64,000 bases of DNA. Source: Rosellinia necatrix (Eukaryota; Ascomycota; Sordariomycetes; Xylariales; Xylariaceae). The stretch covers positions 5,270,001 to 5,334,000 of the forward strand of contig JAGYVD010000002.1 in the NCBI GenBank assembly GCA_021209875.1. Reading direction: 5' to 3'. The notes below the pieces were generated by a model. That model ran no database searches and was not told the origin of the DNA. It worked only from the letters and a program-made list of their open reading frames with translations. Positions 46,283 to 59,000 of this stretch are shown one piece after another. A program made the position numbers and the translations under genes. How positions within the stretch are numbered: the stretch's first letter is position 1; each line of letters begins with the position of its first letter.

Positions 46283-49200
46283 ATTGTCGAATGCTTGGTG
46301 AGTTCTATGTTAGCAGTGTTAGGGATAGGAAGGCTGACATCTAGTATAAAGTAGATGGTCTAATAGTATTTATACCGCCCTTGGAAAGAGAAGTTATTAA
46401 CTAAATCCTAGCCAACATCTATTTGCGCCAATAGTGAATGAATATTGTTTAGATTCACTCTACGAATTTGCCGAAGATATCTTTGTTTCAATCCTCGAAG
46501 GTGAAGGTAATTGTTGTGTCACCGAGGTAATACAGTTACCTTTGTTCTACATTCAAGACCTGAACTCAACCACGGCCTGTTTTTTTATTAAATGTCATTG
46601 TTCCACAGAATTTCGAATATCGTTCTTTTACCTTAGTATCTCTTATGTTTTCTCCGGGCTAGCCTGGGAATTATCTGATCTCTGTAGTTGTGCGTGTCCA
46701 TATCTGGAAATAATACTCTGGCTCACACTTTGTACCCGTTGAACTGAAATGCCGCTACACCAAAACCGCGGGAAATATTCCACATTGATAATGCACTTAT
46801 TAATGGTTGAACAATCTAGGAATAACCAGCATTTAATCATTAGTCACCAGGCTAAATAGATTCTAGTTATGTGACTCGTGTTCAAGATTGTCACACCTTA
46901 AAACAAGAACACTTTGATATTATAGCGATAGACAACCTAGCTCAAGAGACTGACACAGAACCAGAGAACAATCCGTCTATAAACACCCTTCCACCCGGCC
47001 ATGGTCCAGAGTCGGAGTATTTTTCCTTATATTGGGTAATTTTGTATCAGACAGGACGATTAGGATATCTCAACTACGCCACGCTAGTGGAGTACTACCA
47101 CGAAGGGCTTTATATCTCAACTATTACTGTGCCACCATACCGGCGCTTGTATACACGATCACAAGTTTGACCCACAAATCTATAGAAATTATTAGAAAGA
47201 AGTCGACGTCTTGTGCCGACTTAAGTGGTGGTAACACATTTAGGCGCCCCGTGAGGCTCAATCACTTGGGTCTTGGCGTTCCCCAAACGTTGGCAAGAGA
47301 AATGGGCACAACGTAACTTTGCCACGCTCAGTGAAACATTGACTGTACTCGTAGCAGTGTTCTTGACTGGTTTTTTGTCGTAGCTATTCATGATGGAAGA
47401 TGTCCTGTCAGCAGCCAGCGGCAACATATTCAGATCAATCCCTGTTGAGTCCCTGAGGAGAAAAGGTTAGGGAATCTATTCGGTGTGATGGCCTGCAGGG
47501 CAAAGAAGAAGAATATGGTAGAAGTGAGTCGACAAAATGGCAAACCGAGCTGAGTGATTATGCCAAGCAAGCAAATGGCCTACTCTGGTTATTACGATAT
47601 CATTATTATTTAGCAACACAACGGGTCACATGATGAATGGACGAAAACACTACCTCCGAATCATACCGTTCTCTCTTATCTTGATTTTTTACTGAAATCT
47701 ACGAAAGTATCTTTGGGGTATAAAAGTATTTAAGACCGACTATCGCCAAGTTCACTGATAATCTATAAATTTCAACTCGTGCTGCTGCACTCCCGCAAAC
47801 TAATAAGATCAAGTTCCAGCTAGCTGGTAACCAATCACAGTTGATTTATGCACCTACCAGAGCTACTGCCTGACAAATAACTCGGCAATGATAGGGCTGG
47901 TCGTGAACAACCCCATTTGTGCCGTTAGGGCAATTTACGCGAGTTATGGTCAGCAGAACATCTCGTTCTCACACTAAAACCAACTTTTAACACGATGTCT
48001 ATCTGGATGTATGGATTTAGAAATTTCAGGCATCCTAGACAGCTATCCGAAATTAATAATGGTAACTGTATACCCTACAATCATCATTCATGCCAGAATA
48101 CCCGGAATTCACCCTCCACAAACGCCCCAAATAGGGGCCGGGCAAGGGTCAAACTCCGAATAACGATGATCCTGTGACTCTCTCAAATCTGTACGGCTGG
48201 GAGATTTCCGTGCTAGCGTATTGACTTAGGGATCACTTGCTGACCTTGCGCAACCCGAAATATGTGCGACGAATTCGTTTTCCCTCAGGAAGAGTACCAC
48301 AAGTATTTGCTTCGACCGGTCTTGAAATTGATTCTCCGGTCAGAGCTCCGACCCTAATAGGTAGTAGACGCGAACTCAGGACACCCCTTCATTATCGGCT
48401 TGCTGCCATCTTTTATATTGCAGTCAAACCAGGATCACAAAAACATTATGTGAAACACAGACGATAAAGTAAATCATGACCTTGTGGACAAACGACTTAA
48501 CCTCCTCCAACGGCAACAAGATGCTAGTATCAAGTTACATGATAATAGCGTGTGCTAAAATCATCTGCCTCATGCTGGTCTAATGGGGATTCTGATTTGA
48601 ATCGTTTATCAGATAGACATTGTAGTATACTACTTGAGGGTTGAAAGAATATCGGAGTCACAGTGAACCATTTACGTGCCAGGCCGATAGATGGTAGGCT
48701 ATCAGACACTTCGTCATTGGTGATTATGACACACAAATGCTCGACTAGGGGCCAGCTTACAGATACTACAGTAGTCTATCTGCTTCGTAAGCGACGGAAT
48801 GTTCAAGATCGCCTTGTTGTTTAGCGAAAGTGGGTTTGCATTCGCTTGACCTCTAGCTTACAGCTTGGCCTAGTCATTTATTTCTAAATGAGACTTCATT
48901 CTCATCTGCCGCATCTGTATAATCAAGGATGGGGGGGCGGCCTACATTTTCCCTTGCTGTTCGTAGCTTTGATGGGGCACAATGGGACATACTTATCACA
49001 CCTTGAGTCGCATTGAAAACCTAAAAGTCAAGAAACAAGTCTTCGAATATGCAATAATGAGTTGGGATACTAATATAATAAAAGGTAGCTGGGAGAAAAG
49101 AGCAAAATTCGTAGGGTTGTCATGATCCCTACCTACCCCATGAGTGCGCCCCCTTACAATGTCCAACAACACTACTCCTAATTAATATGGCACTTATCTC

Positions 49201-51324
49201 AAACAATATCTCTACCATCGACTCTGTCCTGGCCATGAGGGATCCGAGCGCCCTCCTACAAGGAACAGTTCCTGGGGTTATGAAAAAGCAATGGGGCCTG
49301 CTCTAGATTTTTCTATACCAAGCATGAAACGATTCCGAAGCAATATGGATTCCGAATGAATTGGAAATTTAATATCCAGTTGAATTCTTCGGGCATATGG
49401 ATTCCGAAAACATGAGCCTAATAAGGTAATAAAGGTTCGACGAAAATGTTGGGAGAGGGGTTAAGACTTGGGAAGCAAGCAACAGAGAAAATGGGTCCGG
49501 GTGGTAGCATGCCCAGCGAATTGGGGAAAGTATCCTGAATGAACCGCCACGGCGACGCCGTACTAAGTCCTACGCAAGAGTCCGACCGTATAACATAAGA
49601 AAGCGCAGTGCCACGAAAAAACCCGGCAACCGGCATGGTAATCTGACGATTTTTTTACCAACATTCACTTTCGCCAGGTACAGGGGTAGCGGACCTACCC
49701 TACACTGATTTCTAGAACACCCTGGTAAGCATATTACCGCGAAAGCCCACAGTCTCGCCCGGTTTGGCTGCTCGCTTGGCGCACGCTCACCTTATACTAG
49801 GATGCACAACCCCGGTCCCGTTCTCGCTATCCAGGCCAGATACAGGCCATGGCGATGGCCTGTTAGGTCAAGGTTATGTCAAAGATTATCGGTCTCGTGC
49901 CCATAGCCCCCCGTCAACGCGACTTTAGCTCTACGGTTTTGCCGTGCGTGTCATCTTAGCGCAGCTCAGTCAAGGTGCCGGGACTGGGAGTATCGACGAA
50001 TGACGTTCGCGCATCGGACTGGTACAGGCGTTCAGTTACTCAACCCGGTTTCTGGTCCCGCCTTTTCCTGGCAATGAGCGATACCGCTCCTAACTGAGAG
50101 CTGTTTTAGAGGCTCAATTGCGCCCCCCGATATTCAGGCCGACGCCTCCAGGAACTATTGAGCCCCGGCCACACCGATTATTTATTTGGCTGTTGAACAT
50201 GGACCGTGCTGCCCAGTGCGGGGGGTCAGGTGCATACCGGGACAGGCCTGATAAGAGAACGAAAGTAAGGCGGACGGCGTTGGGTAAGCAAGCCAGAGTG
50301 AGAATGAGGAGAAGGCTCGGCGCCATGGTTCCTCCACGCTCACTACCGGCAGGGGGGTTAGAGGCGGGGGAAGACTCTTCCTCCAGGTGAGACCCGGGTG
50401 GGATAGGATTATGCGAAGTCTGATTTTGATCGTTACTGCCGATCTCACCGCGCAAAAGGGCTATCGCAAGAAATCATGCAGTGCGTCGCCGCCCCCAGAC
50501 ACCGTTCCAGGCAACACCGGCATTAGGTAGTGCGACGACGCAGTAAGCTATCGCCACAGGAAGAATATTGGAAAGGGCATGTGAGCGCGAGAGAGGGAGG
50601 TGGCCTCGAAGACCTACCGAGCGAGATCAAGCGTCTCGGTTGCGTGAAGTGCTTGTTCTAGCGTTGCATACACGATACACACCTACGTTTAACGACTTCC
50701 GTCCACCACTTATACGGCCGACCACTTCGCCCCCAAACACAAGGAGGGCCTACCTTAACAAGGCTGTGTGCCCCGAGTTATGATTCCATGTCGGCTTTGA
50801 CGCCCCCATGGTCGTCATGTGTAGCTGGATTAGGTGGCTTGCATCCAGCGCCTTGTGCTCGACGACGTGTCTTGATTTAATGCGTCACGATGCAGCTTTA
50901 TATCTGCAGGGAGGGTAGGGGAGAGGCGAATGAGACGGTGTGAGGGATAGGCCCGTTGATTCGTGCTCAAGCCTATAGGCTGGCATATGGCGCGACCGCA
51001 CCACGTACGTCCGCGGGATGTCAGAGCTTGTAGATTTTGCTTACCCTCGACTCCTGGCTGGACAGAATGATGGGCGAGTAAAAGTATTTTATCTCACGCT
51101 CGCTCATCTCATAGGAGGTTAGCCGTCCCGCTCCAGCAATCTCCCTTTTAAAAAAAAAGACGACTCTTTCCAACTCGAACCAATAGCCCCTTTCCTTCCC
51201 TTTACACCACTGCCTGCCGGCCCATCCCGCCCCCCTACTTCCCCTCCCCCCTTTCGGCCCCTCTCCCCACCCCCTTTTTCTTTCCAAAACAACATAGGCA
51301 GAAGAAAATAGAAAAAAAAAAACC
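46283..51324. other. 5 kb gene-poor, AT-rich region
   Basis: Between the kinase-like gene and the orphan gene at 51.3 kb only short frames occur. The larger ones (46434-46742 +, 46871-47170 +, 50114-50455 -) have no domain that I recognise. Stops are frequent in all frames and composition is visibly AT-rich up to about 49.7 kb. It could be a decayed mobile element, possibly mutated by RIP, but I found no terminal repeats or transposase motif. The last 150 bases are pyrimidine-rich promoter for the next gene. Confidence 0.55.
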
Positions 51325-52335
51325 ATGGTAGATATTATGAAACCAGAGATACAAGAGTACATCGAAGTCGAGGCGCCGTCCAAGCCGGCGGTGGCGATCG
51401 ACGACATGGCCGGCGCGGCGTACTGTGCGACCGCCATCTCCAACATCGAGGGCTGGCGATGCGGCACGCTGCCCAGCACGCGCGAGGGCCGGCGGCCGAC
51501 CCTCGAGCAGCTCGACGCGCGCGCGCGCCGGCTCGAGAGCATGAACGGCATCCACCCGCCGCCGCCGATGGACACGCCGCTGTGGGACTCGCTCGCGTGG
51601 CGGGTGGCGCGTCTGCACCGCAGGATGCCGCTCGGGCCGCTGGGCGTGGGGAGACAACATCAACAACAACAACAACAACAGCAGCAGATGGCGGGGGCGG
51701 CGCCGCCGCATATCGTGCCGACGGAGGCGCTGCTGCGGAGCACCGTCGCCTCGTTGGGCGTGTTCGGGATGCAGTCGTGGGACGTGTTCGTCGCCGAGCG
51801 GGATGGTGGCGGCGGCGGCAGCGGGCCGCTCGAGGGCCCCGAACTGGTCTGCGCCGCCGCCCAGTACCTCGCCTACCTCGCCGGCAAGCGCGGGCACAAG
51901 CTCGTGGGCTCCTTCGACCTCGACAAGAACTGCCGGCTCGCCCTCGACCTGTCGCTCGAGATCGACGCCGAGACCTCCTCCGCCCCGGGCTTCCCCGTCG
52001 GGCCCCCCTTTCCCCACCACCACCACCACGGCGGCGGCCGCCTCACGGGCCCCATGCCGCCGCCGCCGCCGCCCCCGCGCGCCTTCCCGATGAGGAAGGG
52101 CTGCTGCGGCTGCTGCAGCTGCGTCTGCCACGGCGGCGGCCTCCGCCCGCTGCGGCCGAGGGCCAAGGTGCTGAAGTGGATGACGGGCAAGTACGACGAG
52201 GAGAGGCGGGCCAGCCGCACCGGCGTCAAGGCGAGGGTCGCCAACGTGTTTAGGAAACTCGCGTTCTGGAGGCGGCGGGATTCGGACAGCGATACGTGCT
52301 CCATCAGCACTCGTACCTCGTCCACCTTCACATAG
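51325..52335 (+). CDS. Orphan low-complexity protein
   Basis: I do not recognise this 336-residue protein. The ATG sits in a strong context (AAACCATGG) after a pyrimidine-rich leader. It has an acidic/proline N-terminus (EIQEYIEVEAPSKPAVAI), a conserved-looking segment AAYCATAISNIEGWRCGTLP, a poly-Q tract of nine, and a helical region ELVCAAAQYLAYLAGKRGHK followed by SFDLDKNCRLALDLSLEIDA. Then come poly-His, Gly-rich and poly-Pro tracts, a cysteine cluster CCGCCSCVCHGG near residue 260, and a basic end KVLKWMTGKYDEERRASRTG, VFRKLAFWRRRDSDSD. Third positions are almost all G or C, so other frames are open as well. The Cys cluster could bind metal or be acylated; that is inference. Confidence 0.65.
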   Translation: MVDIMKPEIQEYIEVEAPSKPAVAIDDMAGAAYCATAISNIEGWRCGTLPSTREGRRPTLEQLDARARRLESMNGIHPPPPMDTPLWDSLAWRVARLHRRMPLGPLGVGRQHQQQQQQQQQMAGAAPPHIVPTEALLRSTVASLGVFGMQSWDVFVAERDGGGGGSGPLEGPELVCAAAQYLAYLAGKRGHKLVGSFDLDKNCRLALDLSLEIDAETSSAPGFPVGPPFPHHHHHGGGRLTGPMPPPPPPPRAFPMRKGCCGCCSCVCHGGGLRPLRPRAKVLKWMTGKYDEERRASRTGVKARVANVFRKLAFWRRRDSDSDTCSISTRTSSTFT

Positions 52336-53117
52336 TCGGTCGGTCGTCTTCCTTTTAGGCGGTTGGGCTAGCCCCGGCAAGCGGGCGGCGTGCGTTACTA
52401 CTACTGTTCGGTTTTCGTCTTCCTAGTCAGGGGGGGAGGTTGGCTTCGTTGACCGGTTTCGGGCTTCTTATGTCTGTGTATGGCGGTGGTATGACAATAA
52501 CGAAGACAACTTTCGATGATAACGATAAAAAAAGAAATTGTTATGCCTGAATACTGCCTTTTTTCCCCCTTTTGTAAGCGAAAAATAACCTGGCGTTTGG
52601 GACTATGCCGTACGGGCCGTATCGTCTCATTGATGGTTCCACGATGTATGGAGGCTGTGTTTACCTAAGTAACTGATACTACAACGGTATTTCAATACCT
52701 CGGACGGGTATCACTGGCCGTTCAGGCCCCGGAACAAGGCATGATCCTATTATTTGCTTACGCTGCGTTGAACATAACGACATTGTCTCATTCTGAAAAG
52801 CCATCTCTTCCCTCGTTCGTGCGCACTGGAATTTTGTGCAATGAGTCTATTTATATCGTCTTATCGCTATGGCCGTTGATGTCTCCTCTGGCAATGGAGC
52901 ACTTGTAGCTGTCCAACTCTTCTCAATATAAGCATAGCATTGCGCCGCCGGGTCCTAAAACAATACCTCCACATTATTGCGCCGAACATTAGTCGTATAC
53001 AATAAGCACTATCACGTTATAGCTTCCCTAAGCCAGTATTTTCATTACCATTCCGTTTTCCTTCCGTCTATCCTGGACACGTCGCGACTAATGGTCCACA
53101 GACCTGACCCAGAGAGA
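52336..53117. other. Convergent intergenic spacer
   Basis: Flanked by two converging genes; holds 3' flanks only. Nothing else seen. Confidence 0.6.
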
Positions 53118-54173
53118 TTATTGGTATGTTCCGTTTTCGGAAACCCTCGAAGGAGTAAACGGAGACATATCGCTCATTCCGCCCTGAGAGAATGACGCTG
53201 AGGAGAGTCCCTGAGGCATGCCGGAGCCCTGTTCATGTCCGAGATGCGGGTTGTTTAAAGCTCCACCATGATACCCGAGGTAGCCTGGGGTAGCTGGGAG
53301 TTCCGTAGCATCATGGCGCACCTCCGGTCCACGAAGCTCCGCGAGAAGTGGTGCCCCAGCTACCGTATCCTTCTTATATTGGCCGTCCTCATAGCCCGGC
53401 GTCGTGAACGTGGAGGATGACAACTCGAGAGCCCCTTGGCGTGTACCATCATGCGCATATCCGCCTTGAGGCCCATTGCCAATTCCAAGGGCTCCCGCAC
53501 CACCGTACGGGGTCCCGGGTCCTCCGCCGGATATCTCACGGCCATGAACTGGCTGGGCAGGCTGCTGCCGTTTCTGGTACGACCATATAAACCAGGCCGC
53601 AAGTGCCACAGCAATGGCGCCGAACGCAATGCCTGCGCCTACGCCGATCTTGGCACCAGTACTCAGCCCACTACCTGTTGATGGTTGGTCCGTGGCTGTG
53701 GCCGTTGGGGAACTGGTTAGATCTGTGGCTGTTGGAGAACCCGTTGACTCTGTCGACGTCGGAGGATTTGTTGGCTCTGTGGACGTCGAGGTTGAGGTCG
53801 TCTGGCTTAGTGTCAAGGTGGTTTGGGAACCAGCGGCTAAGAAATCCTGTATTGAAACAGGGAGCGTGATTCCGCCTGTTTCTGCGCAGCGCGATTCTAA
53901 TAACCTATAAACGCTATTCAAATCCGAGGGGCTCTCCCTCCCGATACACTTCGCGGCACCATAAAGGAAGTCTCGGTCTGGGCATAGACACTGGTTGAGT
54001 TCTGCCCCAGAGGAAGCCGAGCTGCAGCCGACACTATCTGCCGAACCATAGAGACAGTTCTGGGATCTTTCAGGATAAGGCGTGAAATCATTATGTACGA
54101 TTCTTGTTGTCAAGGCCTCTATTCGGAGAAAAAGGAAGAAGAAAAAGGGATTAGGAGGGAGTAGTGCCCTCAT
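53118..54173 (-). CDS. CFEM-like Cys-rich single-pass membrane protein
   Basis: Protein of 351 residues with signal peptide (RALLPPNPFFFFLFLRIEAL), an extracellular Cys-rich domain, a Ser/Thr stalk (about residues 125-175), a membrane helix IGVGAGIAFGAIAVALAAWF after STGAKI, and a Gly/Tyr-rich cytoplasmic tail with PGTPYGG and TPGYxGYHGGA repeats. The head has NCLYGS, GCSSAS, QCLCPD, KCIG and RCAE, six cysteines with the CxC arrangement of CFEM but two fewer than the eight of a full domain. The plan is the same as the CFEM gene at 29.4 kb, including STGAK before the helix, so both probably work as wall or surface sensors. ATG at 54173 was preferred because the signal peptide starts there; the frame extends upstream. 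Confidence 0.78.
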   Translation of the reverse strand: MRALLPPNPFFFFLFLRIEALTTRIVHNDFTPYPERSQNCLYGSADSVGCSSASSGAELNQCLCPDRDFLYGAAKCIGRESPSDLNSVYRLLESRCAETGGITLPVSIQDFLAAGSQTTLTLSQTTSTSTSTEPTNPPTSTESTGSPTATDLTSSPTATATDQPSTGSGLSTGAKIGVGAGIAFGAIAVALAAWFIWSYQKRQQPAQPVHGREISGGGPGTPYGGAGALGIGNGPQGGYAHDGTRQGALELSSSTFTTPGYEDGQYKKDTVAGAPLLAELRGPEVRHDATELPATPGYLGYHGGALNNPHLGHEQGSGMPQGLSSASFSQGGMSDMSPFTPSRVSENGTYQ

Positions 54174-56045
54174 GATTCTTCGAGTCGTTAATATTCCGGT
54201 TGATTTATCGAACGACTGTTTTGTATCAAACAATATGAATGGTGGCTATAAAGCAGCTGGTTGGTTTCAATTATGGACTCTTGGATAGTTAGGCGGTAAA
54301 TGAATTGCACTTCTGCCAGCCTACACGAGGTCGTCTCGTATGAAGGCCTGATATTTGGGGTCTGGTCCCAGTGCATTCCATCGCTTAGGAGGAGGGATAA
54401 AGCACAGCATGCACTTGGCCCGGCCAACTACCGCTGCCCGAGTTATCCCCTAGTCTAGCTTGGGTTCTCCCGCACATAGCTTGGATGGGCTCTCTCCCAT
54501 CTCAATAACATTGGTTCACTAGTCCTACACTATCAACAAATCTCAGCCCTTCGCGACAGGGATTCGCACGATTCAGCCAACCGGGCTGATGACGACCAGC
54601 GGCTATCACTAGCATAACCAAAGAGTTGAGCGAGACTGGAATCTTGATTGGTGAATGACAGTATCTCAGCCGTGGCGGCATGGATGTCCAGGGCAGTGGC
54701 CCGGGGGACCGGGGGACGTCGCCGTTCAGGCAGGCCAGCAAGTTCATACCACTGTGTATATCGTAACTCTCTGTACGGAGCCGAGATATGTCTGTCTAAT
54801 AATCTACACCAGCTCTGTGCTGAAAGGGGGCCAAGATCAGAATTCGAACGCCTTCGTCTCAGCGAGCAATCTCCACAGCGCCCATGCAAGAGCCCCAGCG
54901 ATGAGCATTCTATTTAAAGCAACCTGGTACATACATACACTACGTACTTATGTATGTAGTATACTTGAGTCGCTTGGCGATGTGCGTGTTATCCGCCGTC
55001 ACGTACTGAACCCAACCGAGTTAGTGTATCTCGCGCTTTCAACCAGGCTCGCGGGTATCTAGCCTGAGCTAGCTTAAATTAAGAAGCTAAGCAAAAGAGG
55101 TTAAGCTTTGGGCTATGTTTGTCTGCATGTTCCACGGCTTCTCGTAATAATAAAACAACTATCAAGCTTGGGGGCGATAGGGATGCATACAATTATGTAA
55201 CTGTTGACGTTCGCGACCAATAGATCAGTACCTGCCGAAACCGACTGATAAGCGCTCGGTTGAGGGTGAGGCGCCCTAACGTGTATTGATTCGACAGCGC
55301 GCCGTTGTGCCCTCGCTCAAGGTGGTATTTCTAACTCCGCAGATCAGCAGTTGAATTGACGTGAACGAATTACTAAGTGATACTTTTCGAGGCATAGCAT
55401 TTAGTCACCAGAGGCATCATATGCTATGCCTAGAAAGTCCCAACCAATTACATATATAGAACACAAAGTGTGTCTTACCCTATCTGGACGCGGGTACCGG
55501 GTTGACCCGGGGGCTGGAATCCGTGGTTTTTGGTACCCAATAGAGTTATGATGCGTATTCCTGCGGTTCATAGGCAATGGTAGTATAGTATAAACAATAT
55601 ACGGCCGGAGCCGAGGGCTTTTGGTTTGTGATCAAGTATGTACTTGTATGAATATCTAATGTACTTTGGTCCTTAATCCGACGTACTCCAGACCCTATCT
55701 AGACTAGTCGTGACATAACATCGACGTATACACCGACATTAGAAAGCAAGAGGCTGAGTCCCAATCCAAGGATGGGGCAACCAATAAAGAGCCAATAACT
55801 CCATGCATGAAGCCAGATGATGAGTGTATGCGGGCGATAACTTGCTTTCCGGTCGTAGATCCGTAACAACAAAAGAGACCCACCTCAAGAGCAGAGAGCT
55901 CATTCCGAGTTTGGGTTGCCGTGCCACTTGCGATGAATTTGGGATTTCATACATTACGAGGACGGTTACGAATTGGAGAGTACGCTGAACGTTGCTGGAT
56001 GACAAATTCAACAGCAAGACCCGTCAGAGTCAGTCGATTCATATA
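54174..56045. other. Intergenic region, no gene recognised
   Basis: Only short frames occur, without recognisable domains. The promoter of the CFEM-like gene lies at the left end. Confidence 0.55.
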
Positions 56046-59000
56046 TCAGTGGTGTTCGTCGCCTGAGATTCCATTCGGTAGTACTCCCGGAAACTCCGAA
56101 CTTCTGCTGAATCCATTCACCAGATGTATTTGCTGAGGTAGGCTAGACGGCGATATATTCTCCCCAGCATCCTCAGCTGGCTCATTTGAGGCCATGCTTT
56201 TGGGTGTCATGTGGGACCCATTTAGGACCGACTGTTTTTGTTGATCCGTCAGAAGGCCCGTCAGGTTTTGTTCAACGCAGAGACGCGCATAATCAGGCTC
56301 ATCGGGCGTCACCGCAACTAGCCCATGCCTTCTGGGCACTCTGTGCTCGAGGGGAGGTTGGCTACTCGGTCTGTATTTTCCCGGCTTCTCTTCGCCAACA
56401 AGCTGCCCCCTGACGTAGTATTTATTCCTGGGCGCGAAGGCGCCACGGCTGGCCGCGTCCGGATCTTGTCTCCATTTATTAGGACCACTGAAAGTAAAGA
56501 GGTCCGACTCTTTTTCGGGAAGTTCACGATAGCAGATAGCGATTCGTATCTCGCAAAGATGAGGAATTGATGGTACGATGTGGAGGAAGTCAGTTTCCTT
56601 CATAATAGTTAGTATAGGAGCGGTGAAATACATAATAGCATGACAACGTACTTTCACGAAGAACATGTCCGTCTCGAGGAAGCGATCGGCCGCCTCGCCA
56701 CGGATTTGTTCAAGCTTCTTGTAACCAATGGTGCGTGGATCTCCGCCGTAGAGGTCAGGTAATTGTTCCCCCAGGTGATATAGTTTACTTCCTGTCAAAG
56801 CATATCGATCTTGCTCCAAGCGCCATATGATTCTTTTTGCGATACTAGACACAGGAACCCGTTCCCAGGAAGCATCTGTAATGAATTCAGTCAGCGAACA
56901 TCGAGTACATACCAAATTCACATCTCCACTTACAACGTGACAGTGAGAGATCCTTCTCGCCCAGGAGGAGGGCGACTTGGGTATTCAGGAGCCATTGGTC
57001 GCGTCCACCTGGTTTCCCAGTCGCTGATGGGTCAATGGTGTCATATCGAACCCCTTGTGCTTTTGTGAATAATTCCGCAATCTCTTTATGCCTGGGATTC
57101 GGACAGCCATCTAGCCAACGCAAGAGAGGCGGTAGCTTTGAGACACGGATACGTTCTAATTCCGCCTCCCGAGCACGTTGCAACTCTGCCTCGCGGGCGA
57201 CCCGTTCGGCTTGTTCACGCTCCTTCTGCTGACGCTCTTGCTCTTCTCGTATGCGACGGGCCTCTTCCGCAGCTTCCGCTTCGCGTCGGATCCTCTCCTC
57301 TTCCTCACGCTGCCGCTGCTCTTCTTCCTCGCGTTGTTTTCGTTCCTGTTCCTCTCGCTGCCTTCGCTCTTGTTCCTCACGTTGCTTCTGTTCTAATTCT
57401 TCTCGCTGCTTGCGTTCCAGTTCTTCTTGCCGCCTACGTTCTTCCTCCTCTCTGAGCCTTCGTTCCTCTTCCAGCCTAGCCTTTTCTGCTTCCTCCTTGC
57501 GCTTAAGCTCTTCACGTTCAAGACGAGCCTGTTCTTCAGCCTCTAAGCGCTTTCTCTGGGCCTCCTGCTCCTTTTGTTTAATGTCTTCTTGTTTCTTTTT
57601 CTCGCGTTCCTGTAGCTCCCGTTCCGCCTCTTTTCTCCTCACCTCGTCATGAGCAGGTGATTCCAGCGAGGTTTTCTTCCGTTTTTTTTGGCTGCTGTCT
57701 TTCTCAGAATCGCCTTGTATCTCGCCTTCCTCCTCAGATACTTGAATTGTATCTCGCATCTCGATATCAGGTTCGTCTGAAGCAACAGTAATGCTTTTGT
57801 CAGAATTGGAAGACTTTTCCGATTCTCTGCGAGAAACATCCGTTCTTGCTGGCTTAGTAGTGTCTCGTCGATCGTTCTCGGAATTACGTTGCTGCTGAGT
57901 AGGGTCACGGGATAGTTCTCGTTTCCGATGATGACGACTTTCGGGTGACAGAGGCTCTAAATGCCGCCTCTCCTTAGGATCAGGATCTAGTTTTCGTCTC
58001 TTCACAGGTGCGCTGCCATCTTCCTTTTCCCCAAGTCCGCGCCTGGAGGGGCTTGTGCTCGACCGATGTCTCTTCCCCGAAGCGTCGGCAGTTGACAGTC
58101 GATCGGTTGGCTCATCCTGCTTAAGTGCTTTCGTCCGACTGAGATGTTTCTCACGATCACCCCGAGGCTTCTCTGAGGATTCGTCACTTTTGGATTCAAC
58201 GCGGTCGATCCCTGAAACGTTTGACGCGAGGCTTTGACGACGCTGTTTTTCTCGCTGGCCCTTCAAATCCCTTCCGGAAATAAGCTTTCGTCGTGGCTTT
58301 ATAGTTTCGCCATCAGACGACCCCGCCATTTCTATTTCGGTCAATTTAGACATAGTTGGATTTTTCGATCTTACGGGCGAGATTTCGCGATCTGATGATG
58401 CAGGATTCGAGCCCCGTTCGTCTCGTTTCGGGCGCCCAGGTCCACGTTTTGGTGAAGTTTGCTCATCCTGAGTTCCGAAGGAGAGAGAACGACGTTTCTC
58501 CCTGGGGCTCCTAGTGGTACCCTTGGCATTATTGAGTTTTTTTTTAGGTTCAGAATCACGAGCCGGGCTAACCGAAGTCCGTCGCTTCTGTGAACGGGAT
58601 ACATCTGGGGTGGGCTCATTGCGGTTCCCCCGTTTTGAGTCCGTATCAAGGTCCCGTTCCCGCCGAGCAGGGGAAGGCTTGGTTTTCGTGGAACCTTTGT
58701 GGTCCCTCTTGTATTGGTCATAGGCTTCTTTCAACATGTGCTCTTCTTCTTTCCAGTTCGGTCCTTCTCGACGTCGAGCGATTTCGTAATATGTTTGCCC
58801 CTTGTAAAGACGCGTTGGGTTAAACTTGTTAGCATTAAGAAGTAATTTAATAACCTCAATATTCTCTTGGCCAATGGCCGCAAGCATCGGAGTTCCATGG
58901 TCTACCGGGAGACCAGGCACTGGTCGGGGATCGGGATTCGCACCGCCCAAAGCAAGAAGAAGCTCAACAACAAGGTTATGACCTCCCCTTGCCGCGTTAA

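Noticed and set aside
46871..47170. 99-residue plus-strand frame
   Set aside because: Looks superficially protein-like but has no known motif and sits in decayed AT-rich DNA.
50114..50455. Possible small secreted protein (MAPSLLLILTLACLP start)
   Set aside because: A hydrophobic start exists, but the rest has no cysteine pattern or conservation that I recognise; not supported enough to list.
51235..52380. 381-residue minus-strand frame
   Set aside because: Antisense shadow of the orphan gene at 51.3 kb; Arg/Pro/Gln-rich, no domain, and its end translates the pyrimidine-rich leader. Since the sense frame is itself an orphan, this rejection is less certain than the others.
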